64,000 nucleotides of DNA from Roseomonas sp. HF4 (GCF_005222755.1 NZ_STGD01000004.1:248001-312000); one strand, 5' to 3'; positions 49,874 through 59,527 are shown, counted from the first letter of the stretch. A program made the numbers and translations. The notes: a model not told the origin generated them from the sequence alone.

Positions 49874-50359
49874 ATGCTCACGCGACAGACCACTTCGCTG
49901 AAGCCGGCGGACGTCAAGAAGGCCTGGGTGCTGATCGATGCGGACGGGCTCGTGCTCGGCCGCCTCGCCAGCCTCGTCGCCAACCGGCTCCGCGGCAAGC
50001 ACAAGGCGCAGTTCACGCCCCACGTGGATTGCGGCGACCACGTCGTCATCGTCAACGCCCGCAAGGTGCGCGTCACCGGCGCGAAGGCCGAGCAGAAGGT
50101 GTTCTACTGGCACACCGGCTACCCGGGCGGCATCAAGCAGCGCACCGTGCGGGAACGCCTCGACAGCAAGTACCCCGAGCGGGTCATCGAGAAGGCGGTC
50201 GAGCGCATGATCACGCGCGGCCCCCTCGGCCGGGCGCAGATGCGCAACCTGCATGTCTATGCCGGTGCCGAGCACCCGCATGCCGGCCAGCAGCCGGAGG
50301 CGCTCGACGTCGCGGGCCTGAACCGCAAGAACACCGTGCTCGTGAAGAAGGTGGCCTGA
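49874..50359 (+). CDS. rplM: 50S ribosomal protein L13
   Basis: 161 residues from ATG 49874 ([23 protein letters not shown]). Signature segments [49 protein letters not shown] and [13 protein letters not shown]. It binds 23S rRNA early in 50S assembly. Four nucleotides separate it from rpsI, the usual partner. Confidence 0.98.
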   Translation: MLTRQTTSLKPADVKKAWVLIDADGLVLGRLASLVANRLRGKHKAQFTPHVDCGDHVVIVNARKVRVTGAKAEQKVFYWHTGYPGGIKQRTVRERLDSKYPERVIEKAVERMITRGPLGRAQMRNLHVYAGAEHPHAGQQPEALDVAGLNRKNTVLVKKVA

Positions 50360-50363
50360 TCCG

Positions 50364-50849
50364 ATGAGCGAGACCCGTACGCTTGCGGACCTGAAGGAGA
50401 TCGTCGCCGGCACGCCGGCGGCGCCCGAGGCCGCCATCAAGCGCGAGCCGAAGCGCGACGCCCAGGGCCGCGCCTATGCCACCGGCCGGCGCAAGGACGC
50501 GGTGGCCCGTGTGTGGGTGAAGCCCGGCAAGGGCCAGATCCTGATCAACGACAAGCCGGCCGCGCGCTATTTCGCCCGCCCCGTGCTGCGCATGCTGATC
50601 ACCCAGCCCTTCCTTGTGGCCGACCGCTACCAGCAGTTCGACGTGAACTGCACGGTCGTCGGCGGCGGGCTGTCGGGCCAGGCCGGCGCGGTGCGCCACG
50701 GCATCAGCCGCGCGCTCACGAACTACGAGCCGGAACTGCGCGCCATCCTGAAGAAGGCCGGCTTCCTGACCCGCGACCCCCGCGTCGTCGAGCGCAAGAA
50801 GTACGGCAAGGCGAAGGCGCGACGCTCCTTCCAGTTCTCGAAGCGCTGA
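50364..50849 (+). CDS. rpsI: 30S ribosomal protein S9
   Basis: 161 residues with an alphaproteobacterial N-terminal extension of about 35 residues and the S9 core [45 protein letters not shown]. The C-terminal [17 protein letters not shown] tail reaches the P-site tRNA. Followed by two hairpins that end the operon. Confidence 0.98.
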   Translation: MSETRTLADLKEIVAGTPAAPEAAIKREPKRDAQGRAYATGRRKDAVARVWVKPGKGQILINDKPAARYFARPVLRMLITQPFLVADRYQQFDVNCTVVGGGLSGQAGAVRHGISRALTNYEPELRAILKKAGFLTRDPRVVERKKYGKAKARRSFQFSKR

Positions 50850-50868
50850 GGCCCGGCGGACGGGCCTC
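50848..50868 (+). terminator. Hairpin overlapping the rpsI stop
   Basis: GAGGCCCG (50848-50855) pairs perfectly with CGGGCCTC (50861-50868) around GCGGA. It begins within the stop codon and has no T tract. It probably acts together with the stronger hairpin just downstream, or protects the mRNA 3' end. Confidence 0.5.
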
Positions 50869-50895
50869 GCGCCCGGCCGCATGGCTGGTTCGATC

Positions 50896-50935
50896 GGGGG
50901 GCGGGTCCGCAGGGGCCCGCCCCCCTTGCTTTTCG
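50896..50935 (+). terminator. Intrinsic terminator of rplM-rpsI
   Basis: GGGGGGCGGG (50896-50905) and CCCGCCCCCC (50916-50925) form a perfect 10-bp stem with a 10-nt loop, followed by TTGCTTTTCG. Stem plus T-rich tract is a textbook rho-independent terminator, separating rpsI from argC. Confidence 0.85.
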
Positions 50936-50982
50936 TGCCCCAGATCGCCGCAATGCGTGCGGCAGAACCGAGGTCCAGGACC

Positions 50983-51948
50983 ATGGCCAAGACCCCCAAG
51001 GTGTTCATCGACGGCGAAGCCGGCACCACCGGCCTGCAGATCCGCGAGCGGCTCGCCGCCAACCCGAATGTCGCGATCCGCTCGATCGACGCCGAGCGCC
51101 GCAAGGACCCCGAGGCGCGCCGCGCCCTCATGGCCGAGGTGGACCTGGTCATCCTCTGCCTGCCCGACGACGCAGCGAAGGAAAGCGCCGCGATGGCGGC
51201 CTCGCTCGGCGACATGGCGCCCAAGCTGCTCGACGCCTCCACCGCCCATCGCGTCGACCCGGACTGGGTCTACGGGCTGGCGGAACTGACCCCGGACCAG
51301 CCGGCGGCGATCGCGGAGGCGCGGCGCGTCTCCAACCCCGGCTGCTACCCGACGGGCGCGATCCTGCTGCTCCGCCCGCTGGTCGATGCGGGGCTGATGC
51401 CGCCGGACTTCCCGGTCACGGTGAACGCGGTCTCGGGCTATTCGGGCGGCGGCAAGGCCATGATCGCGGCCTATGAGGGGCGCCATGCGCCGGATTTCGA
51501 ACTGTACGGCCTCGGCCTCGGCCACAAGCACGTGCCGGAACTCCAGAAATATGCCGGCCTGACGCGCCGGCCCATCTTCGTGCCCGCCGTCGCCGACTAT
51601 GCGCAGGGGATGATCGATTCCATCCCGCTGCATCTCGACATGCTGAAGGGCACGCCGAAGCCGGCCGACCTCGAGGCGGTGCTCGCCGCGCGCTACGCGG
51701 GCAGCGAGGTCGTCCGCGTCGTCCCCGCCGAGCCCGGCGGCAAGCTGGAGCCCCAGGCGCTGAACGGCACCAACGGCATCGAGCTGCGCGTGCATGGCAG
51801 CGCGGCGCTCGGCCAGGCGGTGCTGACCGCGCGCTTCGACAACCTCGGGAAGGGTGCCTCGGGCGCCGCGGTGCAGAACCTCGGCCTGATGCTGGGCATC
51901 CCGGTCAATGCCGACCTGCCGGCCGCCCGGCCGCAGGCGGCCGAGTGA
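50983..51948 (+). CDS. argC: N-acetyl-gamma-glutamyl-phosphate reductase (type 2)
   Basis: 321 residues; NADPH-dependent third step of arginine synthesis. [15 protein letters not shown] is the nucleotide site, the catalytic Cys is in [17 protein letters not shown], and [14 protein letters not shown] and [10 protein letters not shown] support the type 2 (argC2) subgroup. ATG 50983 (MAKTPKVF) has AGGA upstream; the longer open frame runs through the terminator and is rejected. Confidence 0.95.
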   Translation: MAKTPKVFIDGEAGTTGLQIRERLAANPNVAIRSIDAERRKDPEARRALMAEVDLVILCLPDDAAKESAAMAASLGDMAPKLLDASTAHRVDPDWVYGLAELTPDQPAAIAEARRVSNPGCYPTGAILLLRPLVDAGLMPPDFPVTVNAVSGYSGGGKAMIAAYEGRHAPDFELYGLGLGHKHVPELQKYAGLTRRPIFVPAVADYAQGMIDSIPLHLDMLKGTPKPADLEAVLAARYAGSEVVRVVPAEPGGKLEPQALNGTNGIELRVHGSAALGQAVLTARFDNLGKGASGAAVQNLGLMLGIPVNADLPAARPQAAE

Positions 51949-52023
51949 ACGCCCGGGCGGGGCAGCCTTCCGCGGCCCCGCCCACCGGCGCATCCTGCGC
52001 CCCCAATACCGGGAGGACCCGAC

Positions 52024-52575
52024 ATGGACACGAACCAGACCCTGACCCTGCCGCCGCTCTATGTCTTCGAGGGCCATCGCCCGGTCATGCACCCCGACGC
52101 CTTCGTGGCGCCGACGGCGGCCGTGATCGGCCAGGTGACGGTCGGGGAGGGGTCCAACATCTGGTACCACTGCGTCCTGCGCGGCGACACGAACACCATC
52201 ACCATCGGCCGGCGCACGAACATCCAGGACGGCACCATCGTGCACGTCAATGCTGGCCGGCAATGCACGACGATCGGGGATGACGTGACGGTCGGCCATG
52301 CGGCGATCATCCACGCCTGCACGCTGATGGACCGCGCCTTCGTCGGCATGGGCGCGACCGTGCTGGACGACGCCGTGATCGAGGCGGGCGGCGTGCTCGC
52401 CGCGGGGTCCGTGCTGCCGCCGGGCAAGCGCATCGCTGCGCTCGAACTCTGGATGGGCAACCCCGCCAAGCTGGTGCGCGTGCTGACCGAGGAGCAGCGC
52501 GCCGGCTTCGACCGCACCGCGCCGCACTATGTCGAGCTGGCCGGGCGGCACCGGCGGTCCCTGTCGGGGGGCTGA
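52024..52575 (+). CDS. Gamma-class carbonic anhydrase-like protein
   Basis: 183 residues of left-handed beta-helix. Histidines in the positions of the metal site are seen in TIVHVNAGR and VGHAAIIHACTLMD, and the N-terminal HPDAFVAPTAAVIGQVTVGEGSNIWYHCVLRGD is diagnostic of the YrdA/PaaY/CaiE group. It may be a carbonic anhydrase or a thioesterase-type repair protein; no CaiE partner lies near. Confidence 0.92.
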   Translation: MDTNQTLTLPPLYVFEGHRPVMHPDAFVAPTAAVIGQVTVGEGSNIWYHCVLRGDTNTITIGRRTNIQDGTIVHVNAGRQCTTIGDDVTVGHAAIIHACTLMDRAFVGMGATVLDDAVIEAGGVLAAGSVLPPGKRIAALELWMGNPAKLVRVLTEEQRAGFDRTAPHYVELAGRHRRSLSGG

Positions 52576-52627
52576 CGCCGGGGCCGGCCGCGCGCATCAT
52601 CCGCCCGACACGGCACGGGGGGTGCGC

Positions 52628-54139
52628 ATGACCGAGACGATTTCCCGCCTTCTCGCGGGCGGCGCGGCCGATGCCGCCGCCATCCGCGGCACCAACGAGC
52701 GTCCCTGGCTGACCTATGGCGCGCTGCGGGACCTCTGCGGCAGGACCGTGAAGCGACTGAACGGGCTCGGCATCGGGCGCGGCGACCGTGTCGCAATCGT
52801 CCTGCCGAACGGGCCCGAGATGGCGGCCGCCTTCCTCGCGATCGGCGCCGGCGCCGTGACGGCGCCGCTCAACCCCGCCTACCGGGCCGAGGAATTCACC
52901 TTCTACCTGACCGACCTCCGCGCGAAGGCGCTGGTCGTGCTGCACGGCATGGCGACCGATGCGCGGGAGGTGGCGGCGCGCCTGTCGATCCCCGTGCTCG
53001 ACCTGGTGCCCGGGGAGGCCGCCGGCGACTTCACGCTGGAGGGCGGCACCCACGGCAATGCGGCCAAGCCTGGCCTCGCCTGGCCGGAGGACGAGGCGCT
53101 GGTGCTGCACACATCCGGCACCACGGCGCGCCCCAAGATCGTGCCGCTGACCCAGGCCAACATCTGCGCCTCGGCGCGCAACATCGGCCGCACGCTGGAA
53201 CTGGCACCCGACGACGCCTGCCTCAACATCATGCCGCTGTTCCACATCCACGGGCTGATGGCCGCGGTGCTCGCCTCGGTCGCGGCGGGCGGCGCGGTCG
53301 TCTGCACGCAGGGCTTCGACGCGCTTCGCTTCTTCCGCTGGCTGGACGAGGAACGGCCGACCTGGTTCACCGCCGTGCCGACCATGCACCAGGCGATCCT
53401 GGGGCGCGCCGAGCGAAATGCCGACGTCATCGCGCGCGCGCGGCTGCGCTTCCTGCGCTCCTCCTCCGCCTCCCTGCCCGGGCCGGTGATGCAGCAGATG
53501 GAGCGGGTCTTCGGCGCGCCGCTGGTCGAGAGCTACGGCATGACGGAAGCTTCCCACCAGATGTGCTCGAACCCGCTGGAGGGGCCGCGCAAGCCCGGCT
53601 CGGTCGGCCTGCCGGCGGGGCCCGAGGTTGCCGTCATGGACGATGACGGCCGGCTGCTGCCCCAGGGCGAGATCGGGGAGGTCGTGATCCGCGGCCCCAA
53701 CGTGACCGCGGGCTACGAGGCAAACCCCGAAGCGAACGCCAAGGCCTACACGCAGGGCTGGTTCCGCACCGGCGACCAGGGCGCCTTCGACGCCGACGGC
53801 TTCCTGACGCTGACCGGGCGGCTCAAGGAACTGATCAACCGGGGCGGCGAGAAGGTGAGCCCGCTCGAGGTCGACGGCGTGCTTTCGGGCCACCCTGCCG
53901 TGGCGCAGGCGCTGACTTTCGCCATCCCGCACGCCAAGCTCGGCGAGGAGGTGGGCGCCGCCGTCGTCCTGCGCGACGGGATGGCGTGCACCGAGCGCGA
54001 CCTGCGCGACTTCGCCGCGCAGCACCTGGCCGACTTCAAGGTGCCGCGGAAAGTCGTCTTCCTGGCCGAGATCCCGAAGGGCGCGACGGGCAAGCTCATG
54101 CGGATCGGGCTGGCGGACAAGCTCGGGCTGAGCCTCTGA
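52628..54139 (+). CDS. AMP-dependent acid-CoA ligase
   Basis: 503 residues from ATG 52628. Motifs: LVLHTSGTTARPKIVPLTQANI, FHIHGLMAAVLASVAAGGAVV, VESYGMTEASHQM, GWFRTGDQGAFDADGFLTLTGRLKELINRGGEKVSP and the C-terminal PKGATGKLMR with the catalytic Lys. It resembles the oxalyl-CoA-synthetase-like AAE3 group, but substrate cannot be fixed from sequence. Followed after 1 nt by a VOC gene. Confidence 0.93.
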   Translation: MTETISRLLAGGAADAAAIRGTNERPWLTYGALRDLCGRTVKRLNGLGIGRGDRVAIVLPNGPEMAAAFLAIGAGAVTAPLNPAYRAEEFTFYLTDLRAKALVVLHGMATDAREVAARLSIPVLDLVPGEAAGDFTLEGGTHGNAAKPGLAWPEDEALVLHTSGTTARPKIVPLTQANICASARNIGRTLELAPDDACLNIMPLFHIHGLMAAVLASVAAGGAVVCTQGFDALRFFRWLDEERPTWFTAVPTMHQAILGRAERNADVIARARLRFLRSSSASLPGPVMQQMERVFGAPLVESYGMTEASHQMCSNPLEGPRKPGSVGLPAGPEVAVMDDDGRLLPQGEIGEVVIRGPNVTAGYEANPEANAKAYTQGWFRTGDQGAFDADGFLTLTGRLKELINRGGEKVSPLEVDGVLSGHPAVAQALTFAIPHAKLGEEVGAAVVLRDGMACTERDLRDFAAQHLADFKVPRKVVFLAEIPKGATGKLMRIGLADKLGLSL

Positions 54140-54140
54140 C

Positions 54141-54545
54141 ATGACGGGCGCGCGCGCAGGGTTCGCCGGCATCACGCCGCAGCTGCGGACGACGGACCTC
54201 AAGGCGTCGATCCGCTTCTATGTCGACAGGCTCGGCTTCACGCTCCCCGTCCGCTGGCAGGATTTCTACGCGGGCCTCTCGGCCGGCGATGCCGAGGCCC
54301 GTCTCCGGCGCGTGGACGAACCCGACCCGTCGATCCCGTATGTGGCCGTGGGGGCGTACGTGCATCTCGACATCCATGTGGACGGCATCGACGCGCTGCA
54401 CGAGGCGTTCCAGGCGCGCGGGGTCTCGGTGCTGGAAGGCCCCGTCGACCAGCCGCGGAACACACGCGAGATCGTGCTGCGCGACGACCAGGACCATACC
54501 CTCTACTTCAGCCAGCCATTGACCCCGAAGGAGCAGGCGGCATGA
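54141..54545 (+). CDS. VOC-family protein
   Basis: 134 residues with one VOC module pair: GITPQLRTTDLKASIRFYVDRLGFTLPVRW and LEGPVDQPRNTREIVLRDDQDHTLYFSQPL. Metal-ligand His near the start of the fold is not obvious (Q in PQLRTTD). Possibly an enzyme or binding protein of the glyoxalase fold. It overlaps the next gene by 4 nt. Confidence 0.88.
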   Translation: MTGARAGFAGITPQLRTTDLKASIRFYVDRLGFTLPVRWQDFYAGLSAGDAEARLRRVDEPDPSIPYVAVGAYVHLDIHVDGIDALHEAFQARGVSVLEGPVDQPRNTREIVLRDDQDHTLYFSQPLTPKEQAA

Positions 54546-55522
54546 GAATCTGCGTCTTCGGCGCCGGCGCCATCGGCGGGCTGATGGCCGCACGGCTCGC
54601 GCTCAAGGGCGAGGCCGAGGTCACCGTCATCGCCCGCGGCCCGCACCTCGCGGCCATGCAGGCGAACGGCCTGCGCCTGCGCAGCGAGGGGCGGGAGGTC
54701 GTGGCCCGCCCGCGCTGCGTCGCCGACGCCGCCGAAGCGGGGCCGCAGGACTACGTCGTGGTCACGCTGAAGGCCCATTCCCTTCCCGGCGCCGCGGCGC
54801 AGATGCAACCGCTGCTCGGGCCCAGGACTGCGGTGGTCAGTGCCGTGAACGGCGTGCCCTGGTGGTATTTCCACGGCCTCGGCGGGCCGCACGAAGGCCG
54901 CGTTGTCGAGAGCGTCGATCCCGGCGGCGTCGTCTCCCGCCTGTTGCCGCCGGCACGCGCCATCGGCTGCATCGTCTATCCCGCGGCCGAGGTGATCGAG
55001 CCCGGCGTGATCGAACACACCTACGGCGACCGCTTCTCGTTGGGCGAGCCGGACGGCAGCCGCAGCCCGCGCGCGCAACGCCTGAGCGAGGCGCTGATCG
55101 CCGCCGGCTTCAAGGCCCCCGTCCGCCCGCGCATCCGCGACGAATTATGGGTCAAGCTCTGGGGCAACCTCGCCTTCAACCCGATCTCGGCGCTGACGAC
55201 CGCGACGCTCGATGTGCTGATCAATGACGACGGCCAGCGCGCCGTCGCGCGCGCCATGATGCTGGAGGGCCAGCGCGTCGCCGAGGCGCTCGGCATCCGC
55301 TTCGCGATCGACGTCGACAAGCGCATCGCCGGCGCGGCCGAGGTCGGCGCGCACAAGACCTCGATGCTGCAGGACCTCGAGCGCGGGCGGCCGATGGAGA
55401 TCGAGGCGCTGCTCGGCGCGGTGGTCGAGCTCGCCGACCTGGTCGGCGAGCCGGCGCCCGCCTGCCGCACCGTCCTCGCGCTTGTGCGTGGGCGGGCGCG
55501 CGCGGCAGGCTGCCTGGCGTGA
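54542..55522 (+). CDS. 2-dehydropantoate 2-reductase family protein
   Basis: 326 residues. The Rossmann motif MRICVFGAGAIGGLMAARLA, ICVFGAG-type NADPH site and the catalytic Lys and Glu region (RPRIRDELWVKLWGNLAFNPISALT) match PanE/ApbA. HKTSMLQDLERGRPMEIEALLGAVVELA is the conserved C-terminal helix. Biosynthetic PanE or one of the many paralogues; context with a CoA ligase and VOC protein favours a catabolic paralogue, so no gene symbol is given. Confidence 0.93.
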   Translation: MRICVFGAGAIGGLMAARLALKGEAEVTVIARGPHLAAMQANGLRLRSEGREVVARPRCVADAAEAGPQDYVVVTLKAHSLPGAAAQMQPLLGPRTAVVSAVNGVPWWYFHGLGGPHEGRVVESVDPGGVVSRLLPPARAIGCIVYPAAEVIEPGVIEHTYGDRFSLGEPDGSRSPRAQRLSEALIAAGFKAPVRPRIRDELWVKLWGNLAFNPISALTTATLDVLINDDGQRAVARAMMLEGQRVAEALGIRFAIDVDKRIAGAAEVGAHKTSMLQDLERGRPMEIEALLGAVVELADLVGEPAPACRTVLALVRGRARAAGCLA

Positions 55523-55593
55523 CCCGGACGCAGCCCGCCATGGTGCCGCCGCGGTCGGGGCGCCAGATGCATCGGGGGCAGGAGGCGACGACC

Positions 55594-56187
55594 ATGACCC
55601 ATCCGCTTATCCTCGGCCGCCGGGGGGCGGCGCTCGCAGCGCTCGGCCTGTTCGCGGGCTGCGCCAACCTGCCGCCCGTGCCGACGGCGACGCTGCCGGA
55701 CAGGACCGGCGGCGGCGCGATCCTGGACCCTGCGCGTCAGGCGATCTTCCACACCGCGAGCGCTTTCGCGTCCTCGACGCCCCTGGCCGGGCGCCCGGCG
55801 GAAGCCGCGCAGGCGATTTCGGAAGCCGAGTTCCTGGCGGTCGAGCTGCGCCACAATTCCCGCTGGACCGAGATGTCACCGATCGTCGCCACGGCCTTCG
55901 AGCAGGCCCGCCCGGAATGGCGCGGCGCGCTGGGCATCGCGGCCGATGCGCCCGCCCAGGCGGTGATCGATGCCATGACGCGCGTGCGCCTCGCCTATGG
56001 TGGCCAGGACCTGTCGGCGGCCGCGGCCGCCCTGGCGCCGCCGCTGGTCACGCCGGGCGGGCAGGCCACGCTCGCGCGGCTCGGCGCGCTGCCGCCGCTG
56101 CCGCGCACCGCGCGTGCGGCCAGCCTCGCCGAGCGCGAGATCTGGCGTATCCAGCGCCAGGGCAGCGGCGATCGGCGCTGGCCATGA
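55594..56187 (+). CDS. Hypothetical lipoprotein, first of a tandem paralogue pair
   Basis: 197 residues; RRGAALAALGLFAGCANLPP contains a lipobox with Cys about 23. The mature protein is helical with GRPAEAAQAISEAEFLAVELRHN and GGQATLARLGALPPLPRTARAASLAEREIW. These segments recur in the protein encoded directly downstream. No known family. ATG 55594 is chosen over upstream codons because the lipobox must be near the N-terminus. Confidence 0.75.
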   Translation: MTHPLILGRRGAALAALGLFAGCANLPPVPTATLPDRTGGGAILDPARQAIFHTASAFASSTPLAGRPAEAAQAISEAEFLAVELRHNSRWTEMSPIVATAFEQARPEWRGALGIAADAPAQAVIDAMTRVRLAYGGQDLSAAAAALAPPLVTPGGQATLARLGALPPLPRTARAASLAEREIWRIQRQGSGDRRWP

Positions 56188-56813
56188 CGGGGCGCCGCGG
56201 CGTCATCCTGCTGCCCCTGCTCGGCGCCTGCGCGGAACTGCGGACGCCCCAGGACCCACCCGCGGGTGTGCTCGCCGCCGCTCCCGCCGTGGGCTCTCCG
56301 CTCCGCGCCGCGGTGGAGGCGACGGCGGCCGACTTCGCCCGTCAGGGGGAGGGGCTGGCCGGCCGCCCGGCCGAGGCCGCGCTTGCGCTCGCGCGGCTCG
56401 AGGCGCTTCAGCTCGAGGCGGCGGACCGGCGTGCCTGGCCCGCCCTGGCGCCGGGCATCGCGATCGCACTGCGCACGGCGCGGGACGAGAACCGTGCCGC
56501 GCTCGGCGTCGCGGCCGCGGCGCCGGCGGAGGCGGTCATCCGCGCCCTCGGCGCGGTGGCTGCGCGGCTGCGGGCGGGCGACCGGCCCGGCGCCGCCGCG
56601 GCGCTGGCGCCGCCCGCCTTCGAGCCCGGCGGCGAGGCCACGCTCGAGCGCCTCGGCGCGCTGGGGCCGCTGCCGGCGGCGGAACAGGCGATGGCGGCGC
56701 TGGCGCGGGATGTGCGCCGGCTCGACCTCGACCGTGGCTGGTCGGGGGCGGGGAACTGGTGGCAGGCGGGCACGCCGGGCGCCATCACCGATGGGCTGGG
56801 CGCGGGCTTCTGA
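56184..56813 (+). CDS. Hypothetical lipoprotein, second of a tandem paralogue pair
   Basis: 209 residues, overlapping the previous stop (ATGA). Lipobox in RRGVILLPLLGACAELR. Shares with the upstream protein GRPAEAALALARLEALQLEA, a central RAALGVAAAAPAEAVIRALGAV (compare RGALGIAADAPAQAVIDAMTRV) and GGEATLERLGALGPLPAAEQAMAALARDV. The pair therefore arose by duplication and may form a heteromeric envelope complex. Function unknown. Confidence 0.75.
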   Translation: MTGRRGVILLPLLGACAELRTPQDPPAGVLAAAPAVGSPLRAAVEATAADFARQGEGLAGRPAEAALALARLEALQLEAADRRAWPALAPGIAIALRTARDENRAALGVAAAAPAEAVIRALGAVAARLRAGDRPGAAAALAPPAFEPGGEATLERLGALGPLPAAEQAMAALARDVRRLDLDRGWSGAGNWWQAGTPGAITDGLGAGF

Positions 56814-56824
56814 CGCGCTGGCCG

Positions 56825-56995
56825 GCGCCCGGCATCATACCCGGTGGCCGAAGGTCCGACCTGCGGCGCCCAGGGCCGAGGCGCTGAATGGCGCCCCCCG
56901 CACGTGCGGCGAAGCCAAGGGCCTTGGATGCGCGGCCCGCCCGGCGTCCGAGGGCGGCCGACGGTGAAGCCTTCGGCCGTCAGGCATCAGTCCTG
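56825..56995 (+). repeat. Dispersed hairpin repeat, copy 3
   Basis: Lies between convergent genes and its right end includes the phaC stop. Left end GGCATCATACCCGGTGGCCG continuing AAGGTCCGAC; core CAGGGCCGAGGCGC, CGAAGCCAAGGGCC; right hairpin GGCCGACGG-TGAAG-CCTTCGGCC (one mismatch) then GTCAGGCATCAGTCCTG, matching copy 1 CAGGTATCAGTCCCG. Where copies 1 and 2 have CACGAAG/CTTCGTG at the ends, this copy has GCCGAAG/CTTCGGC, i.e. paired changes that keep the stem. Confidence 0.85.
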
Positions 56996-58789
56996 CGCCA
57001 TCACCTTCACGTAGGATCCGGGCGCGTCCTCGATCGCGGACAGCCCGCCCGCGCCCGGGATGCGCGCCGGCACCATCGTCCGGTCCTGGCCGCTGATCCA
57101 GCGCTGCCAGTCCGGCCACCAGGACCCGGCCAGCTCGGTCGCGCCCTTCAGCCACGCCTCAGGGTCGGGGGGCAGGTCGTCGCTGACCCAGTGGCTGTAC
57201 TTGCCGGCATCCGGCGGGTTCGCGACGCCCGCGATGTGGCCGGAGGCGGCCAGCACGAAGCGCACCGGGCCCTTGTAGATCTGCGTCGCGCGGTAGGTCG
57301 ACATCCAGGGCGCGATGTGGTCTTCCCGCGTGCTCAGGATGTAGGCCGGGACCTTGATCTTCCTGAGGTCGAGCTTCACCCCCAGCAATTCGATCCCGCC
57401 GGGCTTCACCAGGTCGTTCTGCTGGTACATGCGCCGCAGATAGAAGCTGTGCATGCGCGCGGGCATGCGCGTGCTGTCGTCGTTCCAGTACAGCAGGTCG
57501 AAGGGGAAGGGCTCCTGGCCCATCAGGTAGTTGTTCACCACGAAGGACCAGATCAGGTCGTTGGCGCGCAGCATGTTGAAGGTGGTGGCCATCTCCTGGC
57601 CCTCGAGAAAGCCGCGCTTCGACATCTTGTCCTCGAGCGCGGAGAGCTGCTCCTCGTCGATGAAGACGCCGAGCTCCCCCGCTTCCTCGAAATCGACCAT
57701 GGTGGTGAAGAAGGTCGCGGACTTCACCCGCGTGTCGCGCTTCGTCGCCATGTGCGCGAGGGTCGAGGCCAGCAGCGTGCCGCCCAGGCAATAGCCGATG
57801 ACGTTGGCGCCGCGCTCCCCGGTCGCCGCCTCGATCGCATCGAGCGCGGCGTAGGGGCCCTGCAGCATGTAGTCGTCGAAGCCCTTCTCGGCCAGCGCCT
57901 CGTCGGGGTTGACCCAGGAGACGACGAAGACGGTGTGGCCCTGCTCCACCGCCCAGCGGATGAAGGAGTTCTTCGGCCTGAGATCCAGGATGTAGAACTT
58001 GTTGATCCAGGGCGGGATGATCAGCAGCGGGCGTTTCAGCACCTTCTCGGTCGTCGGCGCGTACTGGATCAGCTGCATCAGCTCGTTCTGGAACACGACC
58101 TTGCCCGGCGTGACCGCGATGTTCTCGCCGACCTTGAACTTGGTGTCGTCGGTCATGCGGATCTTGAGCTGGCCGCGGCCGCGCTCGAGGTCGCTCAGCA
58201 GGTTCGACAGGCCGCGCAGCAGGTTCTCGCCGCCCGTCTCGGCGGTGCGGCGAAGCACCTCGGGGTTGGTCATCAGGAAGTTCGTCGGGCTCATCGCATC
58301 GACGAACTGGCGCGTGTAGAAATCGACCTTCTGCGCGGTCTTGCCCTCGAGCCCCTCGGTGCCCTCCACCACATGGCGGAAGTAGCGGGCCGATAGGAGG
58401 TAGGACTGGCGGATAAAGTCGAAGACCTCGTGGTCCCGCCAGGCGTCGTCCTTGAAGCGGCGGTCCTTCTGGTCCTCGGCGATCACGGGCGTGGGCTCGT
58501 CGCCCATCATCCTGCGCGCCGTATTCTGCCAGAGCGTGAGGTAGTCGTGCCAGAAGCCGAGCTGCGCCTGCACGAGCCGCGTCGGGTTCGCCATCAGCCG
58601 CGTCGTCATCTCGAGGAAGGCGCTGCCGATCTTGAGCGGGTCGGGGTCCGAGGCGGTGGCCGACTGCCGCTTCAGGAAGTCCGAGACGATCCGCTGCCCG
58701 CGCTCCGCCACGTCGGCCATGGTCCGGCTCACGAGTGCCGGGTCCGGCAGGCGGAAGGTGGCGGGGTTCGAAGGGTCTTGTTCGGCCAT
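56987..58789 (-). CDS. phaC: Class I poly(3-hydroxyalkanoate) synthase
   Basis: 600 residues from ATG 58789; polymerises hydroxyacyl-CoA into PHA granules. The lipase-like box GYCLGGTLLAS holds the nucleophile Cys334; the catalytic Asp is in LSTREDHIAPW and His in AASGHIAGVANPP. N-terminal domain FWHDYLTLWQNTARRMMG and PPWINKFYILDLRPKNSFIRW are class I features. No phaA, phaB or phasin is adjacent. Its 3' end abuts dispersed repeat copy 3. Confidence 0.96.
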   Translation of the reverse strand: MAEQDPSNPATFRLPDPALVSRTMADVAERGQRIVSDFLKRQSATASDPDPLKIGSAFLEMTTRLMANPTRLVQAQLGFWHDYLTLWQNTARRMMGDEPTPVIAEDQKDRRFKDDAWRDHEVFDFIRQSYLLSARYFRHVVEGTEGLEGKTAQKVDFYTRQFVDAMSPTNFLMTNPEVLRRTAETGGENLLRGLSNLLSDLERGRGQLKIRMTDDTKFKVGENIAVTPGKVVFQNELMQLIQYAPTTEKVLKRPLLIIPPWINKFYILDLRPKNSFIRWAVEQGHTVFVVSWVNPDEALAEKGFDDYMLQGPYAALDAIEAATGERGANVIGYCLGGTLLASTLAHMATKRDTRVKSATFFTTMVDFEEAGELGVFIDEEQLSALEDKMSKRGFLEGQEMATTFNMLRANDLIWSFVVNNYLMGQEPFPFDLLYWNDDSTRMPARMHSFYLRRMYQQNDLVKPGGIELLGVKLDLRKIKVPAYILSTREDHIAPWMSTYRATQIYKGPVRFVLAASGHIAGVANPPDAGKYSHWVSDDLPPDPEAWLKGATELAGSWWPDWQRWISGQDRTMVPARIPGAGGLSAIEDAPGSYVKVMAQD

Positions 58790-58861
58790 CGGGACTTCCG
58801 CTGCGGGGCATCGCCCCCCTGTGTCTTCGCGTGTCGCCCGATTCGCGTTACCGCTACCGCC

Positions 58862-59527
58862 ATGCGGAACGACGGCAGCACGATCGGGCGGGTTCACCGC
58901 ACCGGGGACTCGGGGCACGGTAGGGGCCGGCACCGGGCCGATCAAGCGCGGGGGGCCTGGGTGCTGCTGGCGCTGCTGGCCGGCGGCTGCACGGCGGGGC
59001 AGGGGCCGGAGTCGATCGGGCCGCTGTTCCGCAACATGTTCAGCCCCGCCCATGAAGGCCGGGAGCCGCCGCCCGGCGCGGATGCCCCCTATCCCAACCT
59101 CGGCACCATCCCGCCGAGGCCGGTGCTGGCGGACCCCGCCGTGCGCGATGCGCTGACCGCGGCACTGGCCGAGGAACGCCAGCGCAGCCGCAACCCGCTA
59201 GACCCCGAGATGCGCCCGGAGCCCGTTCGCCCGGCCGGGACCGGCGGCGACGCGGCCATGCCCATGCGCCCGCCCGGGCCGCCGCCGATGGCCTCCGCGC
59301 CCCGCATCCCCTGGGACGAGCCGATCTCGCCCCGCGCACCGGCGGCGCTGCCCGCGGCGCCCAGCCCCGCGCAGCCGCGCCCCGTGGGCGGCCCCCCGGC
59401 CCCGGCCGCGGCGCCGCTGCCAGAGATGGGGACCACGCCGCCGCCGGCGCCACCCGCCGGCCTTCTCGACCCCGGGGCGGCCCCGCCGCCGCCGCCCGCC
59501 GAACTTCTGGCACCGCCACGGCGCTGA
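58862..59527 (+). CDS. Proline-rich hypothetical lipoprotein
   Basis: 221 residues from ATG 58862, divergent from phaC with a 72-nt gap. A hydrophobic segment GAWVLLALLAGGCTAG provides a lipobox at about residue 45, after an unusually long basic N-terminus, so a later start is possible. The remainder (from about 60) is Pro/Ala-rich without recognisable domains, perhaps a periplasm-spanning linker. No family identified. Confidence 0.6.
   Translation: MRNDGSTIGRVHRTGDSGHGRGRHRADQARGAWVLLALLAGGCTAGQGPESIGPLFRNMFSPAHEGREPPPGADAPYPNLGTIPPRPVLADPAVRDALTAALAEERQRSRNPLDPEMRPEPVRPAGTGGDAAMPMRPPGPPPMASAPRIPWDEPISPRAPAALPAAPSPAQPRPVGGPPAPAAAPLPEMGTTPPPAPPAGLLDPGAAPPPPPAELLAPPRR

Noticed and set aside
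50881-50982. In-frame upstream extension of ArgC
   Set aside because: It would run through the rpsI terminator stem; MAKTPKVF is the family start.
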